A DNA stretch of 64,000 nucleotides, taken from contig NZ_FPCK01000001.1 in NCBI RefSeq assembly GCF_900116545.1, forward strand, positions 744,001 through 808,000. Reading direction: 5' to 3'. Positions 40,748 through 48,283 of this stretch are shown piece by piece. The DNA is from Devosia crocina. Its GTDB lineage: Bacteria; Pseudomonadota; Alphaproteobacteria; Rhizobiales; Devosiaceae. The first letter of the stretch is position 1. Every line of letters starts with the position of its first letter. The notes under the pieces are model-generated. The model had not been told where the DNA came from and did not search any database. It saw nothing but the letters and a program-made list of their open reading frames with translations. The translations under genes were made by a program, and so were the position numbers.

Positions 40748-41545
40748 ATGTTTTTCACAGCCTCCAAGCTCTTCTGGCTCCTTGCGCAACCGGTGAGTCT
40801 GGTGATGCTCCTAATGCTCGTGGCGGGGCTGCTGGCGATCGTGCGGAGGCGGAGGCTGTCCATTGCTGCGCTGATCCTCGCTGTTGGGATCCAGGGACTT
40901 ACGGCCTTCACCAATCTCGGCTTCATTATCATCCAGCCGCTCGAGGACCGCTTCGCCGTGCCGACGCCGGCGCCCGAAACGGTCGATGCTATTATCATGC
41001 TCGGTGGCGCTACCATGGCCCGCCCGAGCACGGCACGCGGGATCACCGAACTCAATGACGCGGGTGATCGTCTGGTGACGACCCTCTGGCTTGCGAACCG
41101 CTATCCGGAGGCACGGATTTTCCTTAGCGGCGGCGCCGGCTCCATGTTTGAAGATGGCGAGCCCGAGGCCGTGACCGCGAAGCGCTTCTTTATCGATCAC
41201 GGCATTGCTGCGGATCGGCTGGTGCTGGAGAATGCTTCCCGCAATACCGAAGAGAACGTTGCCTACACGCAGACCCTTTTGGAGCCCAATATGGCAGGCC
41301 GGCTCCTGCTCGTCACCTCGGCCTTTCACATGCCTCGTTCGGTCGGGATCTTTCGGCAAGCGGGCATCGAAGTGACGCCCTGGCCGACGGATTATCGTTC
41401 TCCCGGACCGCAGGTCATTGGCTTCGATTTTGCCAATCCGGTGCATAATCTCAATGTCAGCACGGTGGCAGTCCGTGAGTGGATCGGTCTTCTCGCCTAT
41501 AATCTCACTGGCAGAACAACGGAGTTGTTGCCCGGCCCCAAATGA
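40748..41545 (+). CDS. YdcF/DUF218-family membrane protein
   Basis: The ATG at 40748, with AAAGGA upstream, gives 265 residues. Two hydrophobic helices in residues 1-50 are followed by a DUF218 domain: VDAIIMLGGATM, RIFLSGGAGSMFEDGEPEA, NTEENVAYT, and LLVTSAFHMPRSVGIFRQAG. The family includes ElyC/SanA-like proteins linked to envelope integrity and lipid carrier metabolism. No specific reaction can be assigned. It is divergent from the amino-acid transporter and ends at a shared terminator. Confidence 0.9.
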   Translation: MFFTASKLFWLLAQPVSLVMLLMLVAGLLAIVRRRRLSIAALILAVGIQGLTAFTNLGFIIIQPLEDRFAVPTPAPETVDAIIMLGGATMARPSTARGITELNDAGDRLVTTLWLANRYPEARIFLSGGAGSMFEDGEPEAVTAKRFFIDHGIAADRLVLENASRNTEENVAYTQTLLEPNMAGRLLLVTSAFHMPRSVGIFRQAGIEVTPWPTDYRSPGPQVIGFDFANPVHNLNVSTVAVREWIGLLAYNLTGRTTELLPGPK

Positions 41546-41567
41546 AAAAGGCGGCCTAATGGCCGCC
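41545..41567 (-). terminator. Terminator of the DUF1328 gene
   Basis: GGCGGCC (41550-41556) and GGCCGCC (41561-41567) form a stem with a 4-base loop. Read on the minus strand it is followed by five T residues (the A-run at 41545-41549), 24 bases past the DUF1328 stop. On the plus strand only TCTT follows, so it would end ydcF less efficiently. Confidence 0.8.
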
Positions 41568-41590
41568 TCTTATCACTATAGATGGTCTTG

Positions 41591-41755
41591 TCAGGTCCGG
41601 CGGAAGAGGCCGATGACCAGGGAAATGACCAGGAATGCCAAGAACAGGAAGAACAGGATCTGGGCAATACCTGCCGATGCGCCGGCGATACCACCAAATC
41701 CAAGGACGCCTGCGATAAGAGCGATGACGAGAAAAACGAGAGCGTAGTAAAGCAT
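41591..41755 (-). CDS. DUF1328 (YtjA-like) small membrane protein
   Basis: The reverse strand encodes 54 residues: [20 protein letters not shown], then [34 protein letters not shown]. Two transmembrane helices joined by a Gly/Ala loop and a basic end are the DUF1328 pattern. A GGAGG ribosome site precedes the ATG. Upstream, an exact EcfG-type promoter (41786-41811) points to general-stress induction, which agrees with reports of DUF1328 genes responding to stress in alphaproteobacteria. Molecular role unknown. Confidence 0.9.
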   Translation of the reverse strand: MLYYALVFLVIALIAGVLGFGGIAGASAGIAQILFFLFLAFLVISLVIGLFRRT

Positions 41756-41785
41756 GATAGCCTCCATGCGTTGTCTTGCTAAAAC

Positions 41786-41811
41786 AACGACTTGCTTTCT
41801 TCTCCGGTTCC
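41786..41811 (-). promoter_or_regulatory. EcfG-type promoter of the DUF1328 gene
   Basis: On the minus strand GGAAC (41811-41807) and CGTT (41789-41786) are separated by exactly 17 bases, an exact match to the alphaproteobacterial EcfG consensus GGAAC-N16/17-CGTT. The -10 element is 30 bases upstream of the ATG. Confidence 0.8.
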
Positions 41812-41825
41812 TTGAGGCAAATAAA

Positions 41826-41846
41826 AAAGCCGGCGATGCCGGCTTT
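41826..41846. terminator. Bidirectional terminator downstream of phyR
   Basis: AAAGCCGGC (41826-41834) and GCCGGCTTT (41838-41846) form a 9-bp stem around GAT. On the minus strand it continues in six T residues (A-run 41823-41828), 26 bases past the phyR stop. Confidence 0.85.
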
Positions 41847-41872
41847 TGATTTAGATGTTGCTAGAGCCGCGT

Positions 41873-42667
41873 TCAGGCCGCTGCGCGCGAGCCGTCATCA
41901 AAGAAAAGGGCCTGGCTGATCAGTGCCTTCACCATGTCCGGATTGAACGGTTTGGTGACGAGGAAGGTCGGCTCCGGGCGCTCGCCGGTTAGCAGTCGTT
42001 CCGGAAAGGCAGTGATGAAAATCACGGGAACAGAGTGGGTGTTGAGGATATCGTTGACCGCATCGATGCCCGAGCTGCCATCGGCGAGCTGGATATCGGC
42101 AAGGATCATGCGCGGCTGGGTCTGGTTGAAAAGATTGACCGCTTCCTTGTGGGTGCGCGCGACGCTGACGACCTTATGGCCGAGGCTCTCCACCATCTGC
42201 TCGATATCCATGGCGATCAGAGGTTCGTCCTCGATGATCATGATTTCGGTCGCAACCTGGCGCGAGATATCGTGCGAAGCCTCGTCGAGCAGCTTGGCGA
42301 ACTCAGCTTCACTGACGTCGAGCACTTCAGCCGCCTGTGCGTGGGTAAAGCCTTCGACCGAGACGAGCAGGAAAGCCTGGCGCGGACGGGGTGCAAGATT
42401 GGCGAGATTCTTAGCCGCACGCTGCTCCCAGGCGAAGGTCGAGATCGGATCGGGAATGTCCACTGCAGAAGACGTGAAGAGAGCCGAGAAAAGCTTGTAA
42501 AGCGCGATTCTGTCGCTCGATGCCTCGGGAAACAGCGAGATATCCGCGATCAGAGCTTCAAGGGTAGCTGCGACATAAGCGTCGCCCGACGTCTGCGATC
42601 CGGTGACCGCTCGGGAAAAGCGCCGGAGGTAGGGCAGATGCGGCGCAATCCGCGTGGACAGTGACAT
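41873..42667 (-). CDS. phyR: General stress response regulator PhyR (sigma-like domain plus receiver)
   Basis: The ATG at 42667 gives 264 residues in the canonical PhyR order. Residues 1-140 are the sigma-factor-like domain (HLPYLRRFSRAVTGSQTSGDAYVAATLEAL; LAPRPRQAFLLVSVEGFTHAQAAEVLDVSEAEF as a sigma4 mimic); residues 141-264 are a receiver with acceptor Asp191, Thr219 and Lys239. The FITAFPERLLTGERPEPTFLVTKPF stretch is the FATGUY-type loop typical of PhyR. Phosphorylated PhyR binds NepR and frees EcfG. It is divergent from nepR-ecfG. The longer frame to 42766 is not used, since it runs through the promoter area. Confidence 0.96.
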   Translation of the reverse strand: MSLSTRIAPHLPYLRRFSRAVTGSQTSGDAYVAATLEALIADISLFPEASSDRIALYKLFSALFTSSAVDIPDPISTFAWEQRAAKNLANLAPRPRQAFLLVSVEGFTHAQAAEVLDVSEAEFAKLLDEASHDISRQVATEIMIIEDEPLIAMDIEQMVESLGHKVVSVARTHKEAVNLFNQTQPRMILADIQLADGSSGIDAVNDILNTHSVPVIFITAFPERLLTGERPEPTFLVTKPFNPDMVKALISQALFFDDGSRAAA

Positions 42668-42731
42668 GTATGAAAACTCCAGTGACGCTTGGTTCGTGAG
42701 TTCACGAGACGGTTTAATGGATGCTGCGTAT

Positions 42732-42758
42732 AAAAGTTCCGCGCTGCTGGAACTTTTT
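42732..42758. promoter_or_regulatory. Back-to-back GGAAC boxes in the phyR/nepR promoter region
   Basis: AAAAGTTCC (42732-42740) and GGAACTTTT (42749-42757) form a perfect 9-bp inverted repeat with an 8-base spacer, giving one GGAAC facing phyR and one facing nepR. The expected CGTT boxes are degraded: CATT at 16 bases toward phyR and no good match toward nepR. These may be weak autoregulatory EcfG promoters or a symmetric binding site. Confidence 0.45.
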
Positions 42759-42821
42759 TCGGCCACTTGAATTTATGTCCCGAAAACGGGTGAGAATCCA
42801 AACGCGACGTCAGAGACGGGT

Positions 42822-43028
42822 ATGAAGGACAACAATTTGAACGACCAACCTATGCGCTCACAGCCAGATGATGGCTTGGGCCCGACCTCTGACATCGGTT
42901 CACGCCTTCGCGCCCTTTATGGCGCCGTACAGGAAGAGGGTGTCCCCGACCAGCTTCTTGATCTGCTTGAAAAGCTAGACAATGCCGAGCGCCTGCACAG
43001 CGAACGGTCACAGCAGCGTGGGGAATAA
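42822..43028 (+). CDS. nepR: Anti-sigma factor NepR
   Basis: A 68-residue protein whose core (IGSRLRALYGAVQEEGVPDQLLDLLEKLDNAE) is the NepR motif: two helices separated by a VP-D turn, which wrap EcfG or the PhyR sigma-like domain. The flanks are short and polar, as usual for intrinsically disordered ends. It is followed 4 bases later by ecfG in one transcript and is divergent from phyR. Together these three are the partner-switching module of the alphaproteobacterial general stress response. Confidence 0.95.
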   Translation: MKDNNLNDQPMRSQPDDGLGPTSDIGSRLRALYGAVQEEGVPDQLLDLLEKLDNAERLHSERSQQRGE

Positions 43029-43032
43029 ACGT

Positions 43033-43587
43033 ATGGGGACCGAGACAACCTCGTTCAAGCGCGAGATGCTGTCGACATTGCCAAGTCTTCGTGCTTTTGC
43101 CGTGTCCTTGACCGGCAAGCATGACAAGGCCGACGATCTGGTTCAGGACACGGTGATGAAGGCCTGGGCCAAACAGTCCAGCTTCGAGATGGGGACCAAT
43201 ATCAAGGCCTGGCTCTTTACCATTCTTCGCAATGAGTTTTATAGCCAGATGCGCAAGCGCGGACGCGAAGTGCAGGACAGCGATGGTGCCTTTACCGAGC
43301 GCCTTTCCGTTCATCCCAGCCAGTATGGGTCAATGGACATGGAAGACTTCAAGAAGGCCCTGTCGCAATTGCCCGACGATCAGCGCGAAGCGATCATCCT
43401 GATTGGGGCGTCAGGTTTCTCTTACGAGGAAGCCGCCGAAATCTGCGACTGCGCTGTGGGCACGATGAAGAGCCGTGTCAGCCGGGCACGTTCGCGACTT
43501 CAGGATATGCTCAAGGTCAGCGGCGAATCCGATTACGGCCCGGATGCCGTTTCGACTCAGGTTACGACAAGCAATCACTCGTTCTGA
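43033..43587 (+). CDS. ecfG: ECF sigma factor EcfG (general stress response)
   Basis: From the ATG at 43033 the protein has 184 residues, normal for EcfG. Region 2 is FAVSLTGKHDKADDLVQDTVMKAWAKQSSFEMGTNIKAWLFTILRNEFYSQMRKRG; region 4 is LPDDQREAIILIGASGFSYEEAAEICDCAVGTMKSRVSRARSRL. There is no long C-terminal extension. It directs transcription from GGAAC-N16/17-CGTT promoters, of which four exact copies occur in this window. Its last 13 bases overlap the convergent pseudo-receiver gene. Confidence 0.96.
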   Translation: MGTETTSFKREMLSTLPSLRAFAVSLTGKHDKADDLVQDTVMKAWAKQSSFEMGTNIKAWLFTILRNEFYSQMRKRGREVQDSDGAFTERLSVHPSQYGSMDMEDFKKALSQLPDDQREAIILIGASGFSYEEAAEICDCAVGTMKSRVSRARSRLQDMLKVSGESDYGPDAVSTQVTTSNHSF

Positions 43588-43955
43588 CTGCTCGCCTCTA
43601 CCATTACTCGTGCAATTGCTTCGATCAGTCGATCCGATTGCACGGGTTTATGGACCATGGATGCGAGGGCGAGCCAGGCAAGGCTCGTTTCCAGGTCACG
43701 ATCCGTCGTGAGGCCGATAACGGGAAGGCCCATGCGCATCAGGTCTCCCACGAGTGCAATCTGATCGCCGCGTTCGCGCTCGAGTTCCACGATGCAAAGT
43801 GATGCAGCCAGCCACTGGGCGGACGTGGCCTGAGCTTCTTGGGCATCTTGTGCGATGACCACATTGCCCGCGCCGAGCGCTTCAAGACTATGTGCGAGGT
43901 CGAGTGCGACAATGTACTGTGTCTCAACGACCAATACCGTTCGTCCAGACAGCAT
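43575..43955 (-). CDS. Degenerate (phosphomimetic-like) receiver protein
   Basis: The 126-residue protein has the receiver fold but the key residues have changed. The acidic pocket is E11-T12-Q13 where E-D-E is expected, and the phosphoacceptor position holds Glu57 (CIVELERERG) in place of Asp. Thr83 and Lys103 (HKPV) remain. A Glu at the acceptor site would give a fixed, phosphate-independent shape. Small receivers next to ecfG or a HisKA_2 kinase can modulate the stress pathway (compare LovR/SdrG-type proteins), but those usually retain Asp. It converges on ecfG with a 13-base overlap. Confidence 0.8.
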   Translation of the reverse strand: MLSGRTVLVVETQYIVALDLAHSLEALGAGNVVIAQDAQEAQATSAQWLAASLCIVELERERGDQIALVGDLMRMGLPVIGLTTDRDLETSLAWLALASMVHKPVQSDRLIEAIARVMVEASSQNE

Positions 43956-44096
43956 GCCGGCTCCTCTTTGTTGAGCCTGAGCTTGTCGCTGGATGGTGCT
44001 CGCGGTGTCATTTAACTATGCTAAGTCATAGCGTCCGATGCCCTCGATGCATGACCGATTTTCGCAGATGATGAGTTTTCCAGAAGTGGGTAGCCT

Positions 44097-44852
44097 TTGA
44101 GTTTAGTCCTTCCGAGTTCGGGGCGCAGGGTTCCCTGCGAGCAATGTCCGCTCCGAGCGCTTCCCACGTTTCGGGATTTCTCGGCCGAAGAGCTGCGTTT
44201 CGTATCCGACTTCAAGCGAGGCGAGCTGGTGGCCGAAACCGGGGCCACCGTGGTCTCGGAGGGCACGAAGAGCGCTCATCTTTACACCCTCCTTTCAGGC
44301 TGGGCATTTCGCTTCAAGACATTGCTCGACGGGCGGCGGCAGATTCTCAACTATGTGCTGCCGGGGGACCTGATCGGGTTGCAAGGATCGATCGAGGGAG
44401 AAATCGAACACTCGGTTGAGGCGCTTACCCCCTTGATTCTGTGCGTGTTCCCACGCAACCGGCTCCACGATCTTTTCAAGGGCTATCCCGGGCTTGCCTT
44501 CGACATCACATGGCTTTCGGCACGCGAGGAGCGAATGCTCGACGAGCATCTGTTGAGCCTGGGACGCCGCACCGCACTCGAGCGCGCCGCCTATCTCCTG
44601 GCTTTTCTCCATAGCCGGGCGGAACGGGTGGGGCTTGCCGGGGACAAGCTGCTGCATATTCCGCTGACCCAGCAGCATGTGGCCGATACGCTGGGCCTTT
44701 CTATCGTCCACACCAACAAGACGCTGCGTAAACTGGCCTCGCAGGGATTGATCAATTGGCTCGACCGGAGCTGTGTAATCCTGGATCCCGACGGATTGCG
44801 GAAGCTTGCCGAATGGGAGCAACCAAAGGAGCACAAGCGCCCGCTGATATAG
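44097..44852 (+). CDS. Crp/Fnr-family transcriptional regulator
   Basis: A 251-residue protein with a cNMP-binding-like domain at about 30-140 and a C-terminal winged helix (LTQQHVADTLGLSIVHTNKTLRKLASQGLINWL). The N-terminus has CEQCPLRALPTF with Cys14 and Cys17, an FNR-like pair, but no further cluster of Cys to complete an iron-sulphur site. The start is a TTG at 44097; the next ATG would remove the CEQCPLR region, which is conserved in this subfamily. It belongs to the Crp group often found beside the stress locus in Hyphomicrobiales. Effector unknown. Confidence 0.88.
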   Translation: MSLVLPSSGRRVPCEQCPLRALPTFRDFSAEELRFVSDFKRGELVAETGATVVSEGTKSAHLYTLLSGWAFRFKTLLDGRRQILNYVLPGDLIGLQGSIEGEIEHSVEALTPLILCVFPRNRLHDLFKGYPGLAFDITWLSAREERMLDEHLLSLGRRTALERAAYLLAFLHSRAERVGLAGDKLLHIPLTQQHVADTLGLSIVHTNKTLRKLASQGLINWLDRSCVILDPDGLRKLAEWEQPKEHKRPLI

Positions 44853-44942
44853 AGTTTGGCCTCAATGCTGCCATTGCGGCATGGGAGCGGGTGGGACTAG
44901 CATAGGCTGCCGTCCGGCTTCGACGAGGAGAGATGAGAGGCG

Positions 44943-46367
44943 GTGTGGATCAACGCATTGGCACAGAGAGCGACCGGCCTTCCCATGCCAGCACTGGGGC
45001 GCAGAACCGCGAGGCGTATTGCGATATGGTTTTCTCTGTTTCTGGTCTGTCTTGCGGCTATCGTTTCGCTTCATCTCACACAAGGCATGGCGGGCCAGCT
45101 ACGTGATATCACGCAGGCTTATTTCGTGCGCGACACAGCGCGCGAACTCGGCAACGCCCTGAGCCAGGCAGAGGCCAGCCAGCGCGGTTATATGCTCACG
45201 GCCGATGCGCAGTTTCTTGAGCCCTACCATGCTGCCGCGGCGTCGGTGGATAGCCTAGTCACTTCGCTTCTTGGCTTGACCGCGGATGATCCGGCGCAAG
45301 CGGCGCGGGTGGAGAGCATCACCAGCGACATCGCCGGCAAGATGTCGGAAATGGCGCACACCATAGATCTCGTCACGGCCAACAGGACAGAGGATGCGCA
45401 GACCCTGACAGAGACGGGCATGGGTGCGCGGCTGATGAGCGAGGTGAGGCGGACGCTCGACACCTTCATCGCCGAGGAAAACGAGAAGCTGACCCAGCGC
45501 AATCAGGCGATCAATCAGTCGCGCATATGGCTGGTTGGCACGATCATCGCGGCCCTCGCGGCCGCAGTGTGTCTTGCTTATGCACTCATGGCGCGGACGC
45601 AAAAGCAGGTCAACGCCATGACCCAGCGGCACCGGGGGCTGATCTATCAAAACGAAGCACTGGAGGCCGAGGTCGCCGAGCGGACCCGGGCGATCGAAGA
45701 AGCACGGGCGCATGCCGAACGCGAGCGTCAGCGCGTCGAGGCGCTGTTGCAAGATTCCAGCCATCGGATCGGCAATTCGCTTGCCACCGTTTCCTCGCTG
45801 CTGGCATTGCAGCTGATGCGGACGCGCTCGGAAGAGGTGCGTACGGCGCTTGAAGCGGCGCGAATGCGCGTTCACGCCATTGCCTCGGCTCATCGCCGTC
45901 TGCGGCTGGGGGATGATCTCGATACCGCCAGCGCCGACGAGTTCTTGAGCGCCGTGCTCGAAGATATCTCGACGACACAGGCAGAAGCCGGTCGCATCGA
46001 GATCGAAGGCCGAATCGAAAGCATCGAAGTCAGTGCGCGCGACGCTACCACCTTGGGTATCCTCGTTGCAGAATTTGTCACCAACGCGCTCAAGCACGGC
46101 TATCCCGAAGGACGCCCGGGGCGGGTGCAGGTGGAGTTGTTTCGCGACGAGGCTGGCGTACCGACCCTGAGGGTGAGCGATGATGGTGTCGGATTGTCCG
46201 AGGTGCAAGGGGAGGGGCTCGGCACCGTCATCATCCGCCAGCTCTCCAGCCAGTTCGGCGGAACCCCCCTCTATTCGCGGGGAACGGATGGTGGTGTCAG
46301 TGTCGTTGTAGCCTTGCCTGAACTCACGAAAAGTCCTCCGACTACGGTAAGGTCGGCTTTGGAGTAG
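44943..46367 (+). CDS. CHASE3-type HisKA_2/HWE sensor histidine kinase
   Basis: From a GTG at 44943 the product has 474 residues: TM1 at about 25-45, an extracytoplasmic CHASE3-like helical domain at 46-193 (QAEASQRGYMLTADAQFL), TM2 at about 195-217, a coiled-coil, the dimerisation box with His274 (SSHRIGNSLATVSSLLALQ), and the ATPase domain (AEFVTNALKHGYPEG, VSDDGVGL). The HRxxN box identifies the HisKA_2 group to which PhyK-type kinases belong, which phosphorylate PhyR. Its position near phyR makes it a good PhyK candidate. It ends 4 bases before the lipid-kinase gene. Confidence 0.9.
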   Translation: MWINALAQRATGLPMPALGRRTARRIAIWFSLFLVCLAAIVSLHLTQGMAGQLRDITQAYFVRDTARELGNALSQAEASQRGYMLTADAQFLEPYHAAAASVDSLVTSLLGLTADDPAQAARVESITSDIAGKMSEMAHTIDLVTANRTEDAQTLTETGMGARLMSEVRRTLDTFIAEENEKLTQRNQAINQSRIWLVGTIIAALAAAVCLAYALMARTQKQVNAMTQRHRGLIYQNEALEAEVAERTRAIEEARAHAERERQRVEALLQDSSHRIGNSLATVSSLLALQLMRTRSEEVRTALEAARMRVHAIASAHRRLRLGDDLDTASADEFLSAVLEDISTTQAEAGRIEIEGRIESIEVSARDATTLGILVAEFVTNALKHGYPEGRPGRVQVELFRDEAGVPTLRVSDDGVGLSEVQGEGLGTVIIRQLSSQFGGTPLYSRGTDGGVSVVVALPELTKSPPTTVRSALE

Positions 46368-46371
46368 ATCC

Positions 46372-47295
46372 ATGCGCATCGCCGCGATTTTGAACCGTGA
46401 CAGTGGGACGCTGCGCACGATGGATCTTGCGGCATTTTGCAGGGAAGCAGAGGACGTTTTCGCCAGCCAGGGTCATGAACTGACCTGCCAGATCGTGGGA
46501 GGCAGCGACGTTCTCGCTGCGATCAAGGATGCGGCGCACAGCGCCGACAACGATGCTGTCATTGCAGCTGGTGGCGACGGCACGATCTCCTCAGCTGCAG
46601 GCATCGCGTATGAGGCAGGCAAGGTTCTCGGGATACTTCCCGCTGGCACCATGAATCTCTTCGCGCGGGCTTTGGGCGTGCCGCTCGATATCCACCAAGC
46701 CTTGCGTGCCGTTGCCGAGGGCGAAATTGGCCAAGTGGACCTGGCCATGGCCAATGGCAGGCCGTTTGTTCATCAGTTCGGAGTCGGGATCCACCCGCGG
46801 CTCGTGCGCATCCGCGACGGCATGGTTTATCGCAGCCGTGTGGGCAAGATGCTGGCAAGCTTGAGGGCGATTGCGGCTGCTGCCGTGAACCCACCGCGGT
46901 TCGAAGTGACTCATGACGGGGCGGGCGAACGGAAGCAGCTGGTCGTGTCCGGTATCGCCGTATCGAACAATCGGCTGGACGACACGCCCGTGCCGGTACC
47001 GGAGACGCTCGACGGGGGCAGGCTCGGCGTCTATTTCGCCGATACGGTGACGACGGGTGAACTGTTGAGCCTGGTGGTGGATGTGCTGACCGGCCAGTGG
47101 CGGGCCAATCCTCGCGTGAGCGAACTCGAAACCGACCGCATTGTCTTTCACTTTCCCAAACGCAAGCACGACTCTCACGCCGTGATCGACGGAGAGTTGA
47201 TCAAGCTCGATCGGGAAGTCGAGGTGAAGATCCTGCCGCGGGCGCTAAAGGTGATTGTTCCAGCCACCTTGGACGCGCCGACGGCAGAGATCTAG
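46372..47295 (+). CDS. Diacylglycerol-kinase-family lipid kinase
   Basis: A 307-residue protein with the DAGK catalytic domain: VIAAGGDGTISSAAG (GGDGT at 67-71), GILPAGTMNLFARALGVP, and a C-terminal YegS-like domain with IDGELIKLDREVEVKILP. Such proteins phosphorylate diacylglycerol, phosphatidylglycerol or sphingoid bases; the substrate is not decided. It starts 4 bases after the kinase gene. Its stop shares a CTAG with the convergent gene on the other strand (47292-47295). Confidence 0.88.
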   Translation: MRIAAILNRDSGTLRTMDLAAFCREAEDVFASQGHELTCQIVGGSDVLAAIKDAAHSADNDAVIAAGGDGTISSAAGIAYEAGKVLGILPAGTMNLFARALGVPLDIHQALRAVAEGEIGQVDLAMANGRPFVHQFGVGIHPRLVRIRDGMVYRSRVGKMLASLRAIAAAAVNPPRFEVTHDGAGERKQLVVSGIAVSNNRLDDTPVPVPETLDGGRLGVYFADTVTTGELLSLVVDVLTGQWRANPRVSELETDRIVFHFPKRKHDSHAVIDGELIKLDREVEVKILPRALKVIVPATLDAPTAEI

Positions 47296-47729
47296 GCGTC
47301 GGGGCGGCTCCGGTCGCGCATCAAGGCAAGGGCTGCAAGGGCGGCAGCGGGTATGCCAAGTTTGACAAGCGTCGGGGTTTTGGCCAGCACCGGCAGCGCT
47401 GTAAGGGCTGCGGTGGTGAGAAAAGCTCCGGCATCGCTCGACTTCTTACGTTCGGCGAGGCGGCGACGACGCGCATTCTCGCCGATCGACATGGCGAGGT
47501 AAACCAGCAGTGCCACTGCCAGAAAGGCAGCGGCCATGATCATTGCAGCCGTCAGAGCGCCAACGGCATTGCTGAGCGCGATGAAACCAGCAGCGATCAA
47601 AAAACCGATGCCGATCGCACTGAACAAGCCGATGATCACATAGGCGGCGATCAATCCGCGGGCCCGCTTGCCCAGGTCGTCAAGCTCTAGGCCCAACAAG
47701 CCGGCAAGCGGCATGAGCAGACCGAGCAT
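47292..47729 (-). CDS. Membrane protein, holin-like (DUF1469-type) partner of the DUF883 protein
   Basis: The 145-residue protein has two strong central helices (ARGLIAAYVIIGLFSAIGIGFLIAAGFIAL and [24 protein letters not shown]), an Arg-rich cytoplasmic stretch (RRRRLAERKKSS), and one more weak hydrophobic segment. It resembles the phage-holin/DUF1469 group often found beside DUF883 genes; I am not certain of the family. The ATG overlaps the DUF883 stop (TGATG at 47727-47731), so the two are translationally coupled and share the EcfG promoter upstream. Confidence 0.7.
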   Translation of the reverse strand: MLGLLMPLAGLLGLELDDLGKRARGLIAAYVIIGLFSAIGIGFLIAAGFIALSNAVGALTAAMIMAAAFLAVALLVYLAMSIGENARRRRLAERKKSSDAGAFLTTAALTALPVLAKTPTLVKLGIPAAALAALALMRDRSRPDA

Positions 47730-48100
47730 CAGCGCGTCAACAATGCGAGGACGAACCCGACCCCAAGTGCGGTGGCGACAGAGGTCAGCGGCTTTTCGCG
47801 GATGGTATCCTTGAGCTGCTGCTCATATTCACCAGCCTGGTCCTGCGCTTCTTCGATCATGTGCTGGCCACGGCGCTTGAGTTGGCGAACTTCAGCCTCG
47901 GCGATGTCGCGCACCTCATGAGCCTTTTCGCCAGTCAGCTTGCGCAAGGTTTCGCCGATGGCCTTGATGTCTTCCTGAAGCAAGGCGACCTGCGCCTCGA
48001 GCTCCTGCTCGCGCGTTTTGGCGCCGAGTTCGGCCTCTGGACCAGGATTTGTGCTGGATTTACGCGAGCGTGAGGGTGCCATGTCGGTCGTAGACGCCAT
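47729..48100 (-). CDS. DUF883/ElaB-like membrane-anchored protein
   Basis: From the ATG at 48100 (GGAG upstream) the product has 123 residues: a polar N-terminus, a long helical or coiled-coil section (EAQVALLQEDIKAIGETLRKLTGEK...), and a single C-terminal helix (PLTSVATALGVGFVLALLTR). This is the DUF883/ElaB/YqjD layout; those E. coli members are tail-anchored and associated with stationary phase and ribosomes. An exact EcfG promoter precedes it at 48129-48153. Confidence 0.85.
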   Translation of the reverse strand: MASTTDMAPSRSRKSSTNPGPEAELGAKTREQELEAQVALLQEDIKAIGETLRKLTGEKAHEVRDIAEAEVRQLKRRGQHMIEEAQDQAGEYEQQLKDTIREKPLTSVATALGVGFVLALLTR

Positions 48101-48128
48101 TGTGATACTCCGGTTTGCTGAGGACAAA

Positions 48129-48153
48129 AACGCCCGACGATCCGCTGAGTTCC
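48129..48153 (-). promoter_or_regulatory. EcfG-type promoter of the DUF883 operon
   Basis: On the minus strand GGAAC (48153-48149) and CGTT (48132-48129) are separated by exactly 16 bases. The -10 element is 28 bases upstream of the DUF883 ATG, leaving room for a short leader. Confidence 0.82.
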
Positions 48154-48167
48154 CTTGCCCCGATCAA

Positions 48168-48200
48168 CAAAAGCCCCAATGCAGCAAGCTGCATTGGGGC
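48168..48200 (-). terminator. Terminator downstream of the DUF3309 gene
   Basis: GCCCCAATGCAGC (48173-48185) and GCTGCATTGGGGC (48188-48200) form a perfect 13-bp stem with a 2-base loop. On the minus strand it is followed by TTTTG, 84 bases past the DUF3309 stop and just before the next EcfG promoter, which it insulates. Confidence 0.8.
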
Positions 48201-48283
48201 GAAAGGGCGAACCGAAAGGGGGGCGTCCGTCGGTTCGCGACAGGCACTTTCGCAGGGACGCGGTGTGCCTTTCTCGGATCGGG

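Noticed and set aside
42668..42766. N-terminal extension of PhyR
   Set aside because: The extra 33 residues would cover the promoter region and are absent from the usual PhyR domain order; MSLSTRIAPHLPYLRRF is the normal start.
46281..46307. GGAAC and CGTT upstream of the lipid-kinase gene
   Set aside because: The spacer is 18 bases, outside the 16-17 range, and the site lies within the conserved ATPase domain of the kinase gene.
47292..47729. Phage origin suggested by the holin-like protein
   Set aside because: There are no other phage genes nearby, and holin-like proteins of this type are common chromosomal partners of DUF883 proteins.
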